From Hoeflea sp038900095 (GTDB lineage Bacteria; Pseudomonadota; Alphaproteobacteria; Rhizobiales; Rhizobiaceae), in contig NZ_JBBMQQ010000002.1 of NCBI RefSeq assembly GCF_038900095.1, positions 620,001 to 684,000 of the forward strand: a DNA stretch of 64,000 nucleotides, in the 5' to 3' direction. The number at the start of each line of letters is the position of its first letter. Within the stretch, counting starts at the first letter, position 1. Positions 25,786 to 34,852 of the stretch are shown here, piece by piece. The position numbers and the translations under genes are program-made. The notes beneath the pieces were generated by a model. The model was not told where the DNA came from. It made no database searches and saw nothing but the letters and a program-made list of their open reading frames with translations.

Positions 25786-28113
25786 ATGCAGCCCGCAGAC
25801 AGCACAACATTTGCAGACGAGGTCCGTCTGTCCTTTGTCGCCTCGCTTTATCAGAAGCGGGGAACGCTGGCTGCTGGCATGGTGGCGCATCTTGTCACGA
25901 CCTTGGCGGTCTATCTGCGCATTGAAGATCCGTTCTATCTCTACGCCGCGCTGGCGCTTTTTATTACCTGGGCCGCGCGAACCCTCGACATGATGAGCTT
26001 CGACCGGAAGGACAAGTCCACTTTCAAGCTGGCTGACACGCTTCGCTGGGAAAAGCGCTATGTCGCCGGTTCACTGGTTGCGGCTTTCATTCTGGGAACC
26101 GTCTGCGGCCATGCGCTTGTGATGGCGCAGGATCCGTTTGCCGAACTTGCGACGATCTCGGTCACCATCGCCACAATGATCTCGGTGGTCGGGCGCAATT
26201 TCGGATCGAAACTCAACGTCGACATGATCATTCTTGCTGCCTGCCTGCCGATGATGGCCGGCTTTTTCATGGCGCGTGATCCGTTCATGATCGTTCTTGC
26301 TGTGCTGCTGTTGCCGTTGTTCCTGACGACGCGTTCGATGGCGAACGGTGTGCGCGACTTCCTGTTCAATTCGGTCACCGCAGAGCGCAAGACCGCGGAA
26401 ATTGCCGAAAGGTTCGATACCGCGCTCAACAACATGTCGCATGGCTTGTTCATGCTGGACGGTGATGGACGGATAGAGGTTGCCAACCGCAAGGCGCGGG
26501 AATTCTTCAGCATCGACAAGAACACCGACCTGACCGGTCGCGCCCTTAAAGCGGCTTTGAGGCTGGGAACGCGGAATGGTGTGATCGCCAAGGAAAATTT
26601 CGGACAGATCAACCAGCATCTCGAAAGCCTTGTCAGCGGGCGTGATGACCGCGCGCTTGTGCGTTTCGACAAGAACACATGGCTCGAGTTCAGCGCGCGT
26701 TATCGTGGCGAAAAGGGTGTGGTTCTGATCTTCGAAGACGTGTCGGAACGCATCCAGTCCGAAAAGCGCATTCTGCACATGGCGCGCTTTGACAACCTGA
26801 CGAACCTGCCCAACCGGTCGTGGTTCAAGGAAGTTGTCGGCATCAAGGTTGCCAATGCCAAGCCTGGCCAGCAGCTGGCTCTTGCCGTGCTCGATATCGA
26901 TGACTTCAAGCACGTCAATGACTCCATGGGCCACGTAAACGGCGACAAGCTGCTGAATGCCATCGCCAACAGGCTGCGTTCGCTGTCGCGGCAGAAATTC
27001 GTTGTTTCCCGCTTTGGCGGCGATGAATTCGTGCTGTTCTTGCCGGAGGTGAAAGACCTCGATGATCTCAATGCGACCATGGATCATGTGATCGACACGT
27101 TGCGCGGCACCTACATCATAGACGGCCACAAGCTGTTCATCAGCCTGTCGGGCGGTGTGGTCATGGCACCGGTTGCCGGTTTTCAGCTTGAAGAAATGCA
27201 CATCCAGGCGGATCTCGCCCTGTACGAGGCCAAGCGCCGCGACAAGAACCGGTGGACCCTGTTCGAAGAATCCATGGATCAGCGTTATTCCGCACGCCAG
27301 GGCATGAAGGCCGCGCTTCGTGAAGCTATTCGAACCGGAGCCATGGACCTGTTCTACCAGCCGATGTTCAATCCGCAGGGCACCCGGATTGTCGGAGCTG
27401 AAGCCCTGTCGCGCTGGATTCATCCGGAACTGGGGCCGGTATCGCCCGCTGTTTACATTCCTCTTGCCGAGGAAATGGGCATCATCAGTGAATTGACGCG
27501 GTGTGTCATTGATCGTGCGGTGCAGGATTCAGCCAACTGGCCCGGCAATCTGCAGGTCTCGGTCAATCTCTCCGCCCATGATCTCAATGACCGCGGAATC
27601 ATCTCGGTGATCGCTGATGCGCTTGATCGCGCCAATCTGGCGCCCGGCCGGCTGCAGCTGGAGATTACCGAAAGCGGTCTGATGAATGATCTGAAGACGG
27701 CCCGGGAGATCCTGACGGAGCTCCGCTCTATGGGCATGTCGATCGCCATTGACGACTTTGGTACTGGATACTCCAGCCTGAGCTACCTCGATATGCTGCC
27801 GCTCAACAAGGTCAAGATCGACCGGTCCTTTGTCCGGGACCTGACCAAGGACCCGAAGAAGCTGAAGCTGCTGCGCGGGGTGGTGCACCTGGCGCGCGAA
27901 CTCGGGCTCGAAGTGGTTGTCGAAGGCGTCGAGACCGAAGACCAGCTGGTGATGATCAGCGAGAACAATTGCGCCGACATCATCCAGGGCTATATCTTCG
28001 GCACACCGATGCCGCATGGCTCCTTCATCGAGCTGGCGAACAAGCTGTCCGCCAATCCGCGGAAGCTGACCGTGGTCGGTCAATCCAGCCATACACGCCA
28101 GTCGGGCAACTGA
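25786..28113 (+). CDS. Membrane PAS-GGDEF-EAL cyclic-di-GMP protein
   Basis: A 775-residue signalling protein. Five to six N-terminal hydrophobic segments (to about residue 195) anchor it, followed by a PAS-like domain (FDTALNNMSHGLFMLDGDGR), then a GGDEF domain with intact RFGGDEFVLF (about residue 410) and an EAL domain with intact AEALSRW (about residue 538) and DDFGTGYSSLSYL. Both enzymatic signatures are preserved, so it could make or break c-di-GMP. The ATG at 25786 is preferred to a TTG at 25756, but neither has a strong ribosome binding site. It may be linked to the surface-adhesin system further right, though LapD-like periplasmic domains are absent. Confidence 0.92.
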   Translation: MQPADSTTFADEVRLSFVASLYQKRGTLAAGMVAHLVTTLAVYLRIEDPFYLYAALALFITWAARTLDMMSFDRKDKSTFKLADTLRWEKRYVAGSLVAAFILGTVCGHALVMAQDPFAELATISVTIATMISVVGRNFGSKLNVDMIILAACLPMMAGFFMARDPFMIVLAVLLLPLFLTTRSMANGVRDFLFNSVTAERKTAEIAERFDTALNNMSHGLFMLDGDGRIEVANRKAREFFSIDKNTDLTGRALKAALRLGTRNGVIAKENFGQINQHLESLVSGRDDRALVRFDKNTWLEFSARYRGEKGVVLIFEDVSERIQSEKRILHMARFDNLTNLPNRSWFKEVVGIKVANAKPGQQLALAVLDIDDFKHVNDSMGHVNGDKLLNAIANRLRSLSRQKFVVSRFGGDEFVLFLPEVKDLDDLNATMDHVIDTLRGTYIIDGHKLFISLSGGVVMAPVAGFQLEEMHIQADLALYEAKRRDKNRWTLFEESMDQRYSARQGMKAALREAIRTGAMDLFYQPMFNPQGTRIVGAEALSRWIHPELGPVSPAVYIPLAEEMGIISELTRCVIDRAVQDSANWPGNLQVSVNLSAHDLNDRGIISVIADALDRANLAPGRLQLEITESGLMNDLKTAREILTELRSMGMSIAIDDFGTGYSSLSYLDMLPLNKVKIDRSFVRDLTKDPKKLKLLRGVVHLARELGLEVVVEGVETEDQLVMISENNCADIIQGYIFGTPMPHGSFIELANKLSANPRKLTVVGQSSHTRQSGN

Positions 28114-28276
28114 TCAGCAGCAATTTTCCCGCCTGTCTGCCCGCAAAAAGCTTAAAAACCCGATCGTCAATTCTTCCCGGCACTTTCTTGTAGCGCCGTT
28201 GATTTTCTATCCGAATTTCGGAGTTTGTTAACCCTAATAGGTAGTTAACCGGTCGTTGATGCCGTGCCGAGATTGA

Positions 28277-28292
28277 TTAACACAAATTTAAC
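28277..28292 (+). promoter_or_regulatory. CtrA-type binding site upstream of the FeeM-like gene
   Basis: TTAA-CACAAAT-TTAAC fits the full CtrA consensus TTAA-N7-TTAAC exactly and sits about 40 bases before the ATG at 28334. A pair of direct GTTAACC repeats (28227-28233 and 28244-28250) lies just upstream. CtrA is the conserved cell-cycle regulator of this class of bacteria. Confidence 0.55.
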
Positions 28293-28333
28293 GATAAGCT
28301 TTCCTCGTACAAACCGACGGAGACTTGTCATCA

Positions 28334-29071
28334 ATGGCCAACGCGGCTCAAGGCAAAATCACAGGCTTCAGTGCAAGCGTCATGCGCTTCCTTGAGAGCA
28401 TCGAGTATCGCCGTGTCGACAACGCGGATGATCTCGAGGACGTTGCGCGTATCCGCTACAAGGCCTTCACGATGGTCGGGTTGGCGCCGCAGAATGGCGA
28501 GCTGCTGATTGACGAGCTGGATTTCAAACCCAACGCGCATGTGATGGGCATCTTCTTCGATGAGCAACTGGTGTCGACCATCCGTGTTCATCACGTAACC
28601 TCTGCAGAGCGCGACAGCGTTGCAGTCTCGCATTTCCCCGATGTCATGAATCCGATGCTTGATGCGGGCCAGACCTTCATCGATCCGGTCAGGTTTGCAG
28701 CCGATCCCGACATCATGCGCGAGTATCCTGCCCTGCCGTACCTGACGCTCAGGGTGGCGACGATGGCGACGGACTATTTCCAAACCGATTATTGCCTCTC
28801 GGTGATCAAGCCAAATCACCGGGCCTTCTACAAGCGGATTTTCAATTCACACCCGCTTGTCGAGCCGCGTTTCTTCGAGAAATACGACAGCAATATCGAG
28901 CTGCATGCGTCGAATGCGCATGTCGAGCTGCAGAAAATCTATGACCGCTTTCCGTTCTTCAATTCACAGCTGTGCGAACGCCGGTTGATGTTCGCGCCGC
29001 GGCAGGAATTGTACATGCCGCCGCTTACGATCCGTCCGACGGCCCGGTACGCTCTCCAGCAGGCCAGTTGA
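28334..29071 (+). CDS. FeeM-like N-acyl amino acid synthase / autoinducer-synthase-fold protein
   Basis: A 245-residue protein of the GNAT-related group that includes FeeM (N-acyl amino acid synthase) and LuxI-type AHL synthases. The N-terminal half shows YRRVDNADDLEDVARIRYKA, and GIFFDEQLVSTIRVHHVT resembles the sheet where LuxI-type proteins hold S/T-I-R; LTLRVATMATDYFQTDYCLS follows. The product is not predictable: it could be an acylated amino acid or an intracellular acyltransferase. The ATG at 28334 has GGAGA about 11 bases upstream. A consensus CtrA box precedes it. Confidence 0.75.
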   Translation: MANAAQGKITGFSASVMRFLESIEYRRVDNADDLEDVARIRYKAFTMVGLAPQNGELLIDELDFKPNAHVMGIFFDEQLVSTIRVHHVTSAERDSVAVSHFPDVMNPMLDAGQTFIDPVRFAADPDIMREYPALPYLTLRVATMATDYFQTDYCLSVIKPNHRAFYKRIFNSHPLVEPRFFEKYDSNIELHASNAHVELQKIYDRFPFFNSQLCERRLMFAPRQELYMPPLTIRPTARYALQQAS

Positions 29072-29220
29072 GGCATCTGGGTGGATAGCTGGGGAGGTTG
29101 AGGCCACCTGGCCATGCCGGCGCCGGTCGCTTTGCCGTGGTGCTGTGACCTGATGTCCATTGCACAATGGCCATGGTTTGTGTAATCCGTCCATGAATTG
29201 CCAAATTGGGGAGCTACAGT

Positions 29221-29445
29221 ATGGCTGAACAGATGAACGGTCCTGTCGAAACCGGTGCTGACATGGATTATTCCGAGCACGAAAAAACCTACTCGATGTT
29301 TCTCGCCGGGGCGAAATACGGAACGATCGTGATCGTCTCCCTGATGATTGCCATGGCCGTGTACTTCTTTACCGGCGCAGGTGCGATTGCCAGCCTTCTG
29401 GCATTCATCGTTCTCAGCATCGGCGGCAGCATCCTCGCCCGTTGA
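29221..29445 (+). CDS. aa3-type cytochrome c oxidase subunit IV
   Basis: A 74-residue protein with one central membrane helix (GTIVIVSLMIAMAVYFF) and a second hydrophobic segment. DYSEHEKTYSMFLAGAKYG is the hallmark of the bacterial aa3 oxidase subunit IV family. The start at 29221 follows GGGGAG. It stands apart from other oxidase genes and directly before the transhydrogenase genes, an arrangement common in Rhizobiales. Confidence 0.88.
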   Translation: MAEQMNGPVETGADMDYSEHEKTYSMFLAGAKYGTIVIVSLMIAMAVYFFTGAGAIASLLAFIVLSIGGSILAR

Positions 29446-29527
29446 ACCGTTCGCAGCGTGTTGGTCCCGGATCAATTCCTGATCCGTATCGACCCGTCTC
29501 ATCCTGTTTACCAGAGGAGGGGCTCTC

Positions 29528-30679
29528 GTGGGCGCCGTCGTTTTTGTAGCCAAAGAATCCGATTCGCTTGAATCGCGCGTAGCCGCATCGCCGGAGACCG
29601 TGAAGAAGATGACTGCGCTCGGTCTGAGTGTCATCGTCCAGAAAGGTGCCGGCGAGAAATCCCGGATCGCCGATGCGGATTTCGTTGCAGCGGGGGCGAA
29701 AGCCGGAACCGCCGCAGATGCGAAGAAGGCTGATGTCGTTCTGCGTGTGAGGCGGCCATCGGAAGCGGAAATCAAATCCCTCAAATCAGGCGCCGTGGTG
29801 CTTGCGCAGATGGATCCGTACGGCAATGAAAAGGCGCTTGCAGCGCTCGCCAAGGCCGGGGTTACAAGCTTTGCCATGGAACTGATGCCGCGGATCACGC
29901 GTGCCCAGTCAATGGACGTGTTGTCTTCGCAGGCGAACCTTGCCGGTTACCAGGCCGTGATCGAGGCAGCACACAGTTTCGACCGTGCAATGCCTATGAT
30001 GATGACTGCTGCGGGCACCGTGCCGGCTGCCAAGGTGTTCGTGATGGGAGCCGGTGTTGCCGGCTTGCAGGCGATTGCGACGGCCCGTCGCCTCGGCGCT
30101 GCGGTTTCGGCCACGGACGTGCGTCCGGCCGCCAAGGAGCAGGTTGCTTCTCTCGGTGCCAAGTTCATCGCGGTGGAAGACGACGAATTCAAGGCTGCCG
30201 AGACTTCCGGTGGCTATGCCAAGGAAATGTCGAAGGAATACCAGGCCAAGCAGGCAGCGCTGGTGGCCGATCACATCTCCAAGCAGGATATCGTGATTAC
30301 AACCGCGCTCATTCCCGGGCGCCCGGCACCGAAACTGATTTCCCGCGACATGCTCAAGAGCATGCGCCTGGGCTCGGTGGCGGTTGATCTGGCGGTGGAG
30401 CGCGGCGGCAATATCGAAGGCTCAAAGCCTGGCGAAACGGTGACCGTCGATGGCGTCACCGTGATCGGTATTCTCAACATGCCGGGTCAGATTGCGGCGA
30501 GTGCCTCACTGCTTTACGCCAAAAACCTTCTGACCTTCCTCGACACCATGATCGACAAGGAAACCAAGACGGTTTCCGTCAACTTCGAGGATGAGCTGGT
30601 CAAGGCGACCGCGCTCACCCATGGTGGTGCAGTCGTTCATCCCGCCTTTGGCGGCGAAACAAGCAAGGGAGCAGCGTGA
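29528..30679 (+). CDS. pntAA: NAD(P) transhydrogenase subunit alpha part 1 (PntAA)
   Basis: A 383-residue protein corresponding to domain I, the NAD(H)-binding part of proton-translocating transhydrogenase. VFVMGAGVAGLQAIATARRL (about residue 171) is the nucleotide-binding motif, with AVSATDVRPAAKEQVASLG after it. The start is GTG at 29528 behind AGGAGG. The gene begins a pntAA-pntAB-pntB operon; this three-gene split form, with alpha divided in two, is usual in alphaproteobacteria. The enzyme uses the proton gradient to make NADPH. Confidence 0.95.
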   Translation: MGAVVFVAKESDSLESRVAASPETVKKMTALGLSVIVQKGAGEKSRIADADFVAAGAKAGTAADAKKADVVLRVRRPSEAEIKSLKSGAVVLAQMDPYGNEKALAALAKAGVTSFAMELMPRITRAQSMDVLSSQANLAGYQAVIEAAHSFDRAMPMMMTAAGTVPAAKVFVMGAGVAGLQAIATARRLGAAVSATDVRPAAKEQVASLGAKFIAVEDDEFKAAETSGGYAKEMSKEYQAKQAALVADHISKQDIVITTALIPGRPAPKLISRDMLKSMRLGSVAVDLAVERGGNIEGSKPGETVTVDGVTVIGILNMPGQIAASASLLYAKNLLTFLDTMIDKETKTVSVNFEDELVKATALTHGGAVVHPAFGGETSKGAA

Positions 30680-31098
30680 TGGAAGGGTCAGTCCTTGATA
30701 CCGCTCTTGAAAATCTCGAGCAGGCAGTAAGCGCTGTCCGTGCAGCTGCGGAAAACGCCGGCCCGGCGGGTGACGGTGTTGCCGCCGCGGTTCATGCCGC
30801 CAGTGGCGGGGCAATCGACCCGTTTGTCTTCCGGCTCGCGATCTTCGTGCTGGCAATCTTTGTCGGCTATTATGTGGTCTGGTCGGTGACGCCGGCATTG
30901 CACACACCGCTGATGGCTGTGACCAACGCAATTTCCTCGGTTATCGTGGTGGGCGCACTGCTCGCGGTCGGTGCATCGCTGTCGGGCTGGGCAACCGGGT
31001 TCGGATTCGTTGCGCTGGTGCTTGCATCGGTCAATATCTTTGGCGGGTTCCTCGTCACCCAGCGGATGCTGGCCATGTACAAGAAAAAAGAGAAGTGA
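30679..31098 (+). CDS. pntAB: NAD(P) transhydrogenase subunit alpha part 2 (PntAB)
   Basis: A 139-residue protein with four membrane helices that form part of the proton channel, including FRLAIFVLAIFVGYYVVWSV, TPLMAVTNAISSVIVVGAL and FLVTQRMLAMYKKKEK at the C terminus. The ATG shares a base with the stop of pntAA (a GTG three bases earlier is also possible). The Lys-rich end MYKKKEK is typical of the family. Confidence 0.93.
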   Translation: MEGSVLDTALENLEQAVSAVRAAAENAGPAGDGVAAAVHAASGGAIDPFVFRLAIFVLAIFVGYYVVWSVTPALHTPLMAVTNAISSVIVVGALLAVGASLSGWATGFGFVALVLASVNIFGGFLVTQRMLAMYKKKEK

Positions 31099-31108
31099 GG
31101 GCCGGCTG

Positions 31109-32506
31109 ATGTCAGAGAATTTTGCCGCATTCGCCTACCTCGTTTCGGGCGTCATGTTCATCATGGCACTTCGGGGTCTGTCTCACCCGACCACGAGCCG
31201 GCAAGGTAATACCTACGGTATGGTCGGCATGGCTATTGCTATTGTCACCACGCTTCTGCTGGCCAAGCCTTCGGCCAGCGGATTTGCGATGATTGTTGCC
31301 GGTCTTGCCATTGGCGGTGGCGCGGGCGCCTACATTGCCCGCAAGATCGCCATGACCTCGATGCCGCAGCTGGTTGCCGGCTTCCACAGCCTTGTCGGCC
31401 TTGCAGCCGTTCTTGTGGCCGCCGCCGCGCTTTACGCGCCGCATGCCTTTGGCATCGGCGAAGTCGGCGAGATCCATGCGCAGGCGCTGATCGAGATGTC
31501 GCTGGGCGTCGCCATTGGTGCCATTACCTTCACTGGTTCGATCATCGCGTTTCTCAAGCTTGACGGCCGGATGTCGGGCAAGCCGATCATGCTGCCGATG
31601 CGCCATGTCATCAACGCCGCCTTGCTGATCGGCATCGTCGTGCTGATCGGTGTGCTCGTGGCTTCGGAAAGCTACACGGTTTTCTGGCTGATCGTCGCCC
31701 TGTCGCTGGCGCTCGGGGTTTTGCTGATCGTTCCGATCGGCGGCGCCGACATGCCTGTGGTGGTGTCGATGCTCAACTCCTATTCGGGTTGGGCTGCGGC
31801 CGGCATCGGCTTCACGCTTGGCAACCTCGCGCTGATCATCACCGGTGCGCTGGTCGGTTCGTCCGGTGCGATCCTGTCCTACATCATGTGCAAGGGCATG
31901 AACCGGTCGTTCATCTCGGTCATTCTGGGCGGCTTTGGCGGAGAAACCGCGGCTGCCGGCAGCGATGATATCGATCGCAGCGTCAAGCTGGGTTCTGCGG
32001 ATGATGCGGCCTTCCTGATGTCCAATGCATCCAAGGTCATCATCGTGCCCGGATACGGCATGGCGGTGGCCCAGGCGCAGCACGCCGTGCGCGAACTCGC
32101 CGACAAGCTCAAGGAGCAGGGTGTCGAGGTCAAATACGCCATCCATCCGGTGGCCGGCCGTATGCCTGGTCACATGAACGTTCTGCTGGCTGAAGCCAAT
32201 GTGCCCTATGACGAGGTCTTCGAACTCGAAGACATCAACTCGGAATTCGCACAGGCCGATGTGGCTTACGTGATTGGCGCCAATGACGTGACCAACCCGT
32301 CGGCGCGCGATGACAAGTCCTCGCCGATTTACGGCATGCCGATCCTGGATGTCGACAAGGCCCGCACCTGCCTGTTCGTGAAGCGCTCGCTCGGATCGGG
32401 TTATGCCGGTATCGACAACACGCTTTTCTACAAGGACAGCACGATGATGCTGCTTGGCGACGCCAAGAAGATGACCGACGACATCGTCAAGGCCATGGAG
32501 AACTGA
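31109..32506 (+). CDS. pntB: NAD(P) transhydrogenase subunit beta (PntB)
   Basis: A 465-residue protein with eight or nine membrane helices followed by the NADP(H)-binding domain III. Seen: GGADMPVVVSMLNSYSGWAA, the domain III nucleotide motif VPGYGMAVAQAQHAVREL, HPVAGRMPGHMNVLLAEA, and YVIGANDVTNPSARDDKSSP. The start at 31109 (MSENFAAFAYLVSG) matches known PntB N termini; the longer reading from 30971 overlaps pntAB. It ends the pnt operon just before a strong terminator. Confidence 0.95.
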   Translation: MSENFAAFAYLVSGVMFIMALRGLSHPTTSRQGNTYGMVGMAIAIVTTLLLAKPSASGFAMIVAGLAIGGGAGAYIARKIAMTSMPQLVAGFHSLVGLAAVLVAAAALYAPHAFGIGEVGEIHAQALIEMSLGVAIGAITFTGSIIAFLKLDGRMSGKPIMLPMRHVINAALLIGIVVLIGVLVASESYTVFWLIVALSLALGVLLIVPIGGADMPVVVSMLNSYSGWAAAGIGFTLGNLALIITGALVGSSGAILSYIMCKGMNRSFISVILGGFGGETAAAGSDDIDRSVKLGSADDAAFLMSNASKVIIVPGYGMAVAQAQHAVRELADKLKEQGVEVKYAIHPVAGRMPGHMNVLLAEANVPYDEVFELEDINSEFAQADVAYVIGANDVTNPSARDDKSSPIYGMPILDVDKARTCLFVKRSLGSGYAGIDNTLFYKDSTMMLLGDAKKMTDDIVKAMEN

Positions 32507-32529
32507 GCGGTTCGCCAGAGAATTACGAA

Positions 32530-32560
32530 AAAAGGCCCGGACAGTATCCGGGCCTTTTCT
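32530..32560 (+). terminator. Bidirectional terminator between pntB and the DUF992 gene
   Basis: The stem AAAAGGCCCGGA and TCCGGGCCTTTT with a short CAGTA loop lies between two convergent genes. T-runs follow on both strands, so it should stop transcription from either side. Confidence 0.9.
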
Positions 32561-32578
32561 TTGTCCTGTATGTCCTGA

Positions 32579-33082
32579 TCAGTCGGCGGTCGAACGCAGC
32601 TGAAGTTCTGCAATGCCAACAGCGACGTTGACGCCTTCCTGGGCCTGGACGCTGACCGGCTGCAGCGAGAAGGTTTCGTCGGAGCCGCCAACCAGGATGT
32701 TGACGCCCGCACCGGCTGCGGCCGTCGCTTCGGCGGAGACGCCGCGATAGTCGCCGGAAAGCGAACCAGCCTGATATTCATAATCCGTGGTGGGGGCGAG
32801 CACGACCCATTCGATCAGCGTTGCGCCGGTCACGCCGATGTCGATGCCGAACTTGTTGATGACACCAAAATAGGATTCCTTGGCGGCACTGTCGTTGGCC
32901 GGGGTGTATTCGCACGACAGGTCCTTGGACGAGCCGAAGATGAAGCCGCTGCCGCCTTCGACGACGCACTCAAGCAGGCCCAGCTCCACGCTGTCGGCCT
33001 TGGAAGGCAGGGTCGCTGCGCCGAAGGCGGCGGTTGCGACAAGTGCTGCCGCGGCAGTTGAAATTTTTGCGTTCCCGATCAT
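32579..33082 (-). CDS. DUF992 exported protein
   Basis: A 167-residue secreted protein. A signal peptide (KISTAAAALVATAAFGAATL, cleavage near KADS) precedes the DUF992 domain, recognisable by VELGLLECVVEGGSGFIFGS and LSCEYTP with a conserved Cys pair. The start at 33082 puts the signal sequence at the N terminus; the longer reading to 33199 lacks support. DUF992 is widespread in Rhizobiales, with no established function. Confidence 0.85.
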   Translation of the reverse strand: MIGNAKISTAAAALVATAAFGAATLPSKADSVELGLLECVVEGGSGFIFGSSKDLSCEYTPANDSAAKESYFGVINKFGIDIGVTGATLIEWVVLAPTTDYEYQAGSLSGDYRGVSAEATAAAGAGVNILVGGSDETFSLQPVSVQAQEGVNVAVGIAELQLRSTAD

Positions 33083-33303
33083 GATGAACTCGCTTTCCTG
33101 TTTGTTGGTTCGCGATGACAACGTGCTGAAACAGCTATTGTTCCGCACTCGGCGGAGTCCTCGGATTGATGATTGGATGATCTTCGCTGTCAAAGACAAC
33201 GCACATCGCCGTCGCCCGGAATGGACCGGAGGTGGTCACGAACGGGAGCCGGTTCTAAAGAAGCTGCAAGACAGGAAGCGATGAGGGCTGGGCGGCGGAC
33301 CGA

Positions 33304-34161
33304 TCAGCGGACGCGGGCCAACCCGTCGATTGCGGGGCGGTACTTCGGATCAAGCTGCGCTGCCCGTGCATAGGACTTGGCGGCACGTTTCTTGTCGCCA
33401 CGGCGTTCATAGATCAGCGCCTGGTTGGCCCAGGATTCCGCAACCCGCTGATCGAGCTCGATCGCGCGGTTGAAATCGGCGAAGGCGTTGTCGTCATCAT
33501 TGAGCGCGACATAGGAGATGCCCCGGCCATTGTAGGGCTCGGGGGAATTCGGAGCCAACGAGATGGCGGTCGAGAAATCCTCGATCGCCTGCGGATGCTG
33601 ATTGCGAAGTTGCTTGATCAGGCCGCGATTGTGATAGGCGCGCGGATCGGTAGTCTGAAGACTTATGGCGCGGTTGAAATCGTTCATCGCCTCATTCGTC
33701 CTGCCGGCCTGACGATAAAGATTGCCGCGGCCGATATAAGCCACGTCGTAGCGGGGATTGATCTTCAGTGCGCGGTTGTAGTCATTTGCCGCTTCGAGCA
33801 GGTTGCCCATCGAGCGGTGGATCAGGGCCCGGTTGGCATAGGCCTGATAGAAGGACGGGTTGAGCTGAACGGCGCGGTTGAAGTCATCCAGGGCATCACG
33901 GTACTTGCCGGACCTGCCATAGGCGGAACCGCGCACGTTGTAGCCTTCAGGGTCGCTGGGATTTCGCCGGATCACATCGGTGAGCGAGGCAATGTTTTCC
34001 TGCGTGCCCTGGGTCCGGTCGATGGAAATCGTATCAACAGGTGTCGTGGTGTTGCAGCCAGCCAGCGAAATGCTCAATGCCGATACCGCAGCCAGCAACA
34101 AAAAACGCGCACCGCTGGAGTGCCGTTCGTTTGTCAGAATTGCCGCATTCACCCGCATCAT
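33304..34161 (-). CDS. TPR-repeat lipoprotein
   Basis: A 285-residue protein with a lipoprotein signal (LLLAAVSALSISLAGC, Cys 36 as the lipidation site) followed by about six tetratricopeptide repeats, for example YNVRGSAYGRSGKYRDALDD, YANRALIHRSMGNLLEAAND, YIGRGNLYRQAGRTNEAMND and YHNRGLIKQLRNQHPQAIED, ending in a short helix LDPKYRPAIDGLARVR. TPR lipoproteins often act as assembly or scaffold factors at the outer membrane. An ATG three bases inside the listed start is equally possible. Confidence 0.88.
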   Translation of the reverse strand: MMRVNAAILTNERHSSGARFLLLAAVSALSISLAGCNTTTPVDTISIDRTQGTQENIASLTDVIRRNPSDPEGYNVRGSAYGRSGKYRDALDDFNRAVQLNPSFYQAYANRALIHRSMGNLLEAANDYNRALKINPRYDVAYIGRGNLYRQAGRTNEAMNDFNRAISLQTTDPRAYHNRGLIKQLRNQHPQAIEDFSTAISLAPNSPEPYNGRGISYVALNDDDNAFADFNRAIELDQRVAESWANQALIYERRGDKKRAAKSYARAAQLDPKYRPAIDGLARVR

Positions 34162-34208
34162 TTAAGCCCCACCTGCTTTTCCGGAAAACAACCCGGACCA
34201 CCACACTG

Positions 34209-34240
34209 AAAAAGGCGGAGACGAATATTCGTCTCCGCCT
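34209..34240 (-). terminator. rpsU terminator, 28-base perfect palindrome
   Basis: A perfect palindrome, AGGCGGAGACGAAT joined to ATTCGTCTCCGCCT (34213-34240), followed on the minus strand by TTTTT (34213-34209). It lies 40 bases after the S21 stop codon and before the TPR gene, so it ends the rpsU transcript. Confidence 0.92.
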
Positions 34241-34280
34241 CTCATTCATGCAACCCTAAAAGGGCGAAAAAACGGCTGGA

Positions 34281-34517
34281 TCAGCGAGCAGGTGCCGCCG
34301 GGCGGCCGCCACCGATAAGGCCTTCGCGCTGAGCCCGCTTGCGGGCCAGCTTGCGGACGCGACGAACGGCTTCGGCCTTTTCGCGAGCACGCTTCTGCGA
34401 CGGCTTCTCGTAAAAATCACGCATCTTCATTTCACGGAAAATGCCTTCACGCTGCATTTTCTTCTTGAGAGCGCGGAGCGCCTGATCGACATTGTTATCG
34501 CGGACAAGTACCTGCAC
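34281..34517 (-). CDS. rpsU: 30S ribosomal protein S21
   Basis: A 78-residue protein. VQVLVRDNNVDQALRALKKK followed by MQREGIFREMKMRDFYEKPS is the S21 sequence, and the Arg/Lys-rich end (KRAREKAEAVRRVRKLARKR) binds 16S rRNA. Translation starts at GTG (34517), with AAGGA ahead; longer readings from an upstream ATG include non-conserved residues. Rhizobial genomes carry several S21 paralogues. Confidence 0.93.
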   Translation of the reverse strand: MQVLVRDNNVDQALRALKKKMQREGIFREMKMRDFYEKPSQKRAREKAEAVRRVRKLARKRAQREGLIGGGRPAAPAR

Positions 34518-34852
34518 GTTGATCCCGTTCCTTCGAGTTTTTCGGTTGGCTGAAGCAGCCCTGGCAAACGAAAATTCCATTCGTTCGGCCGAGGGCGTTA
34601 CGATTGAGGTGGCAAATAACAGTTTCGAAGACCCGAGTCCAGTCCCCGGCAACTTGACAATGCAGGTACTGCCGTATTTTTCGTTGTCTTGCAAACCACA
34701 CTGATTTTCCCGGCAGACCTGCATGTCCATGTGCGACAAAGCGCACTGCGACATTGATGGCCGTCCGGAGGTCGCAAAAGAGCCGATGCGGAGCAGATGA
34801 ATTTGCTCTTGCTGGGATGAAGCATATCTAACCCGTTTGGAGCCAGACAGCT
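34518..34852. other. Divergent intergenic region between rpsU and soxB
   Basis: About 335 bases that must hold both promoters. A small dyad GTGCG-acaaag-CGCAC (34731-34746) is the only symmetrical element noted. Open frames here are extensions of the rpsU frame or of no coding character. Confidence 0.4.

Noticed and set aside
26071..27423. 450-residue minus-strand open frame under the GGDEF-EAL gene
   Set aside because: Shadow frame of a gene with clear domains.
25786..28113. LapD-like receptor for the adhesin system
   Set aside because: The N terminus has several membrane helices and a PAS domain rather than two helices with a periplasmic domain and HAMP, and its GGDEF and EAL motifs are intact, unlike LapD.
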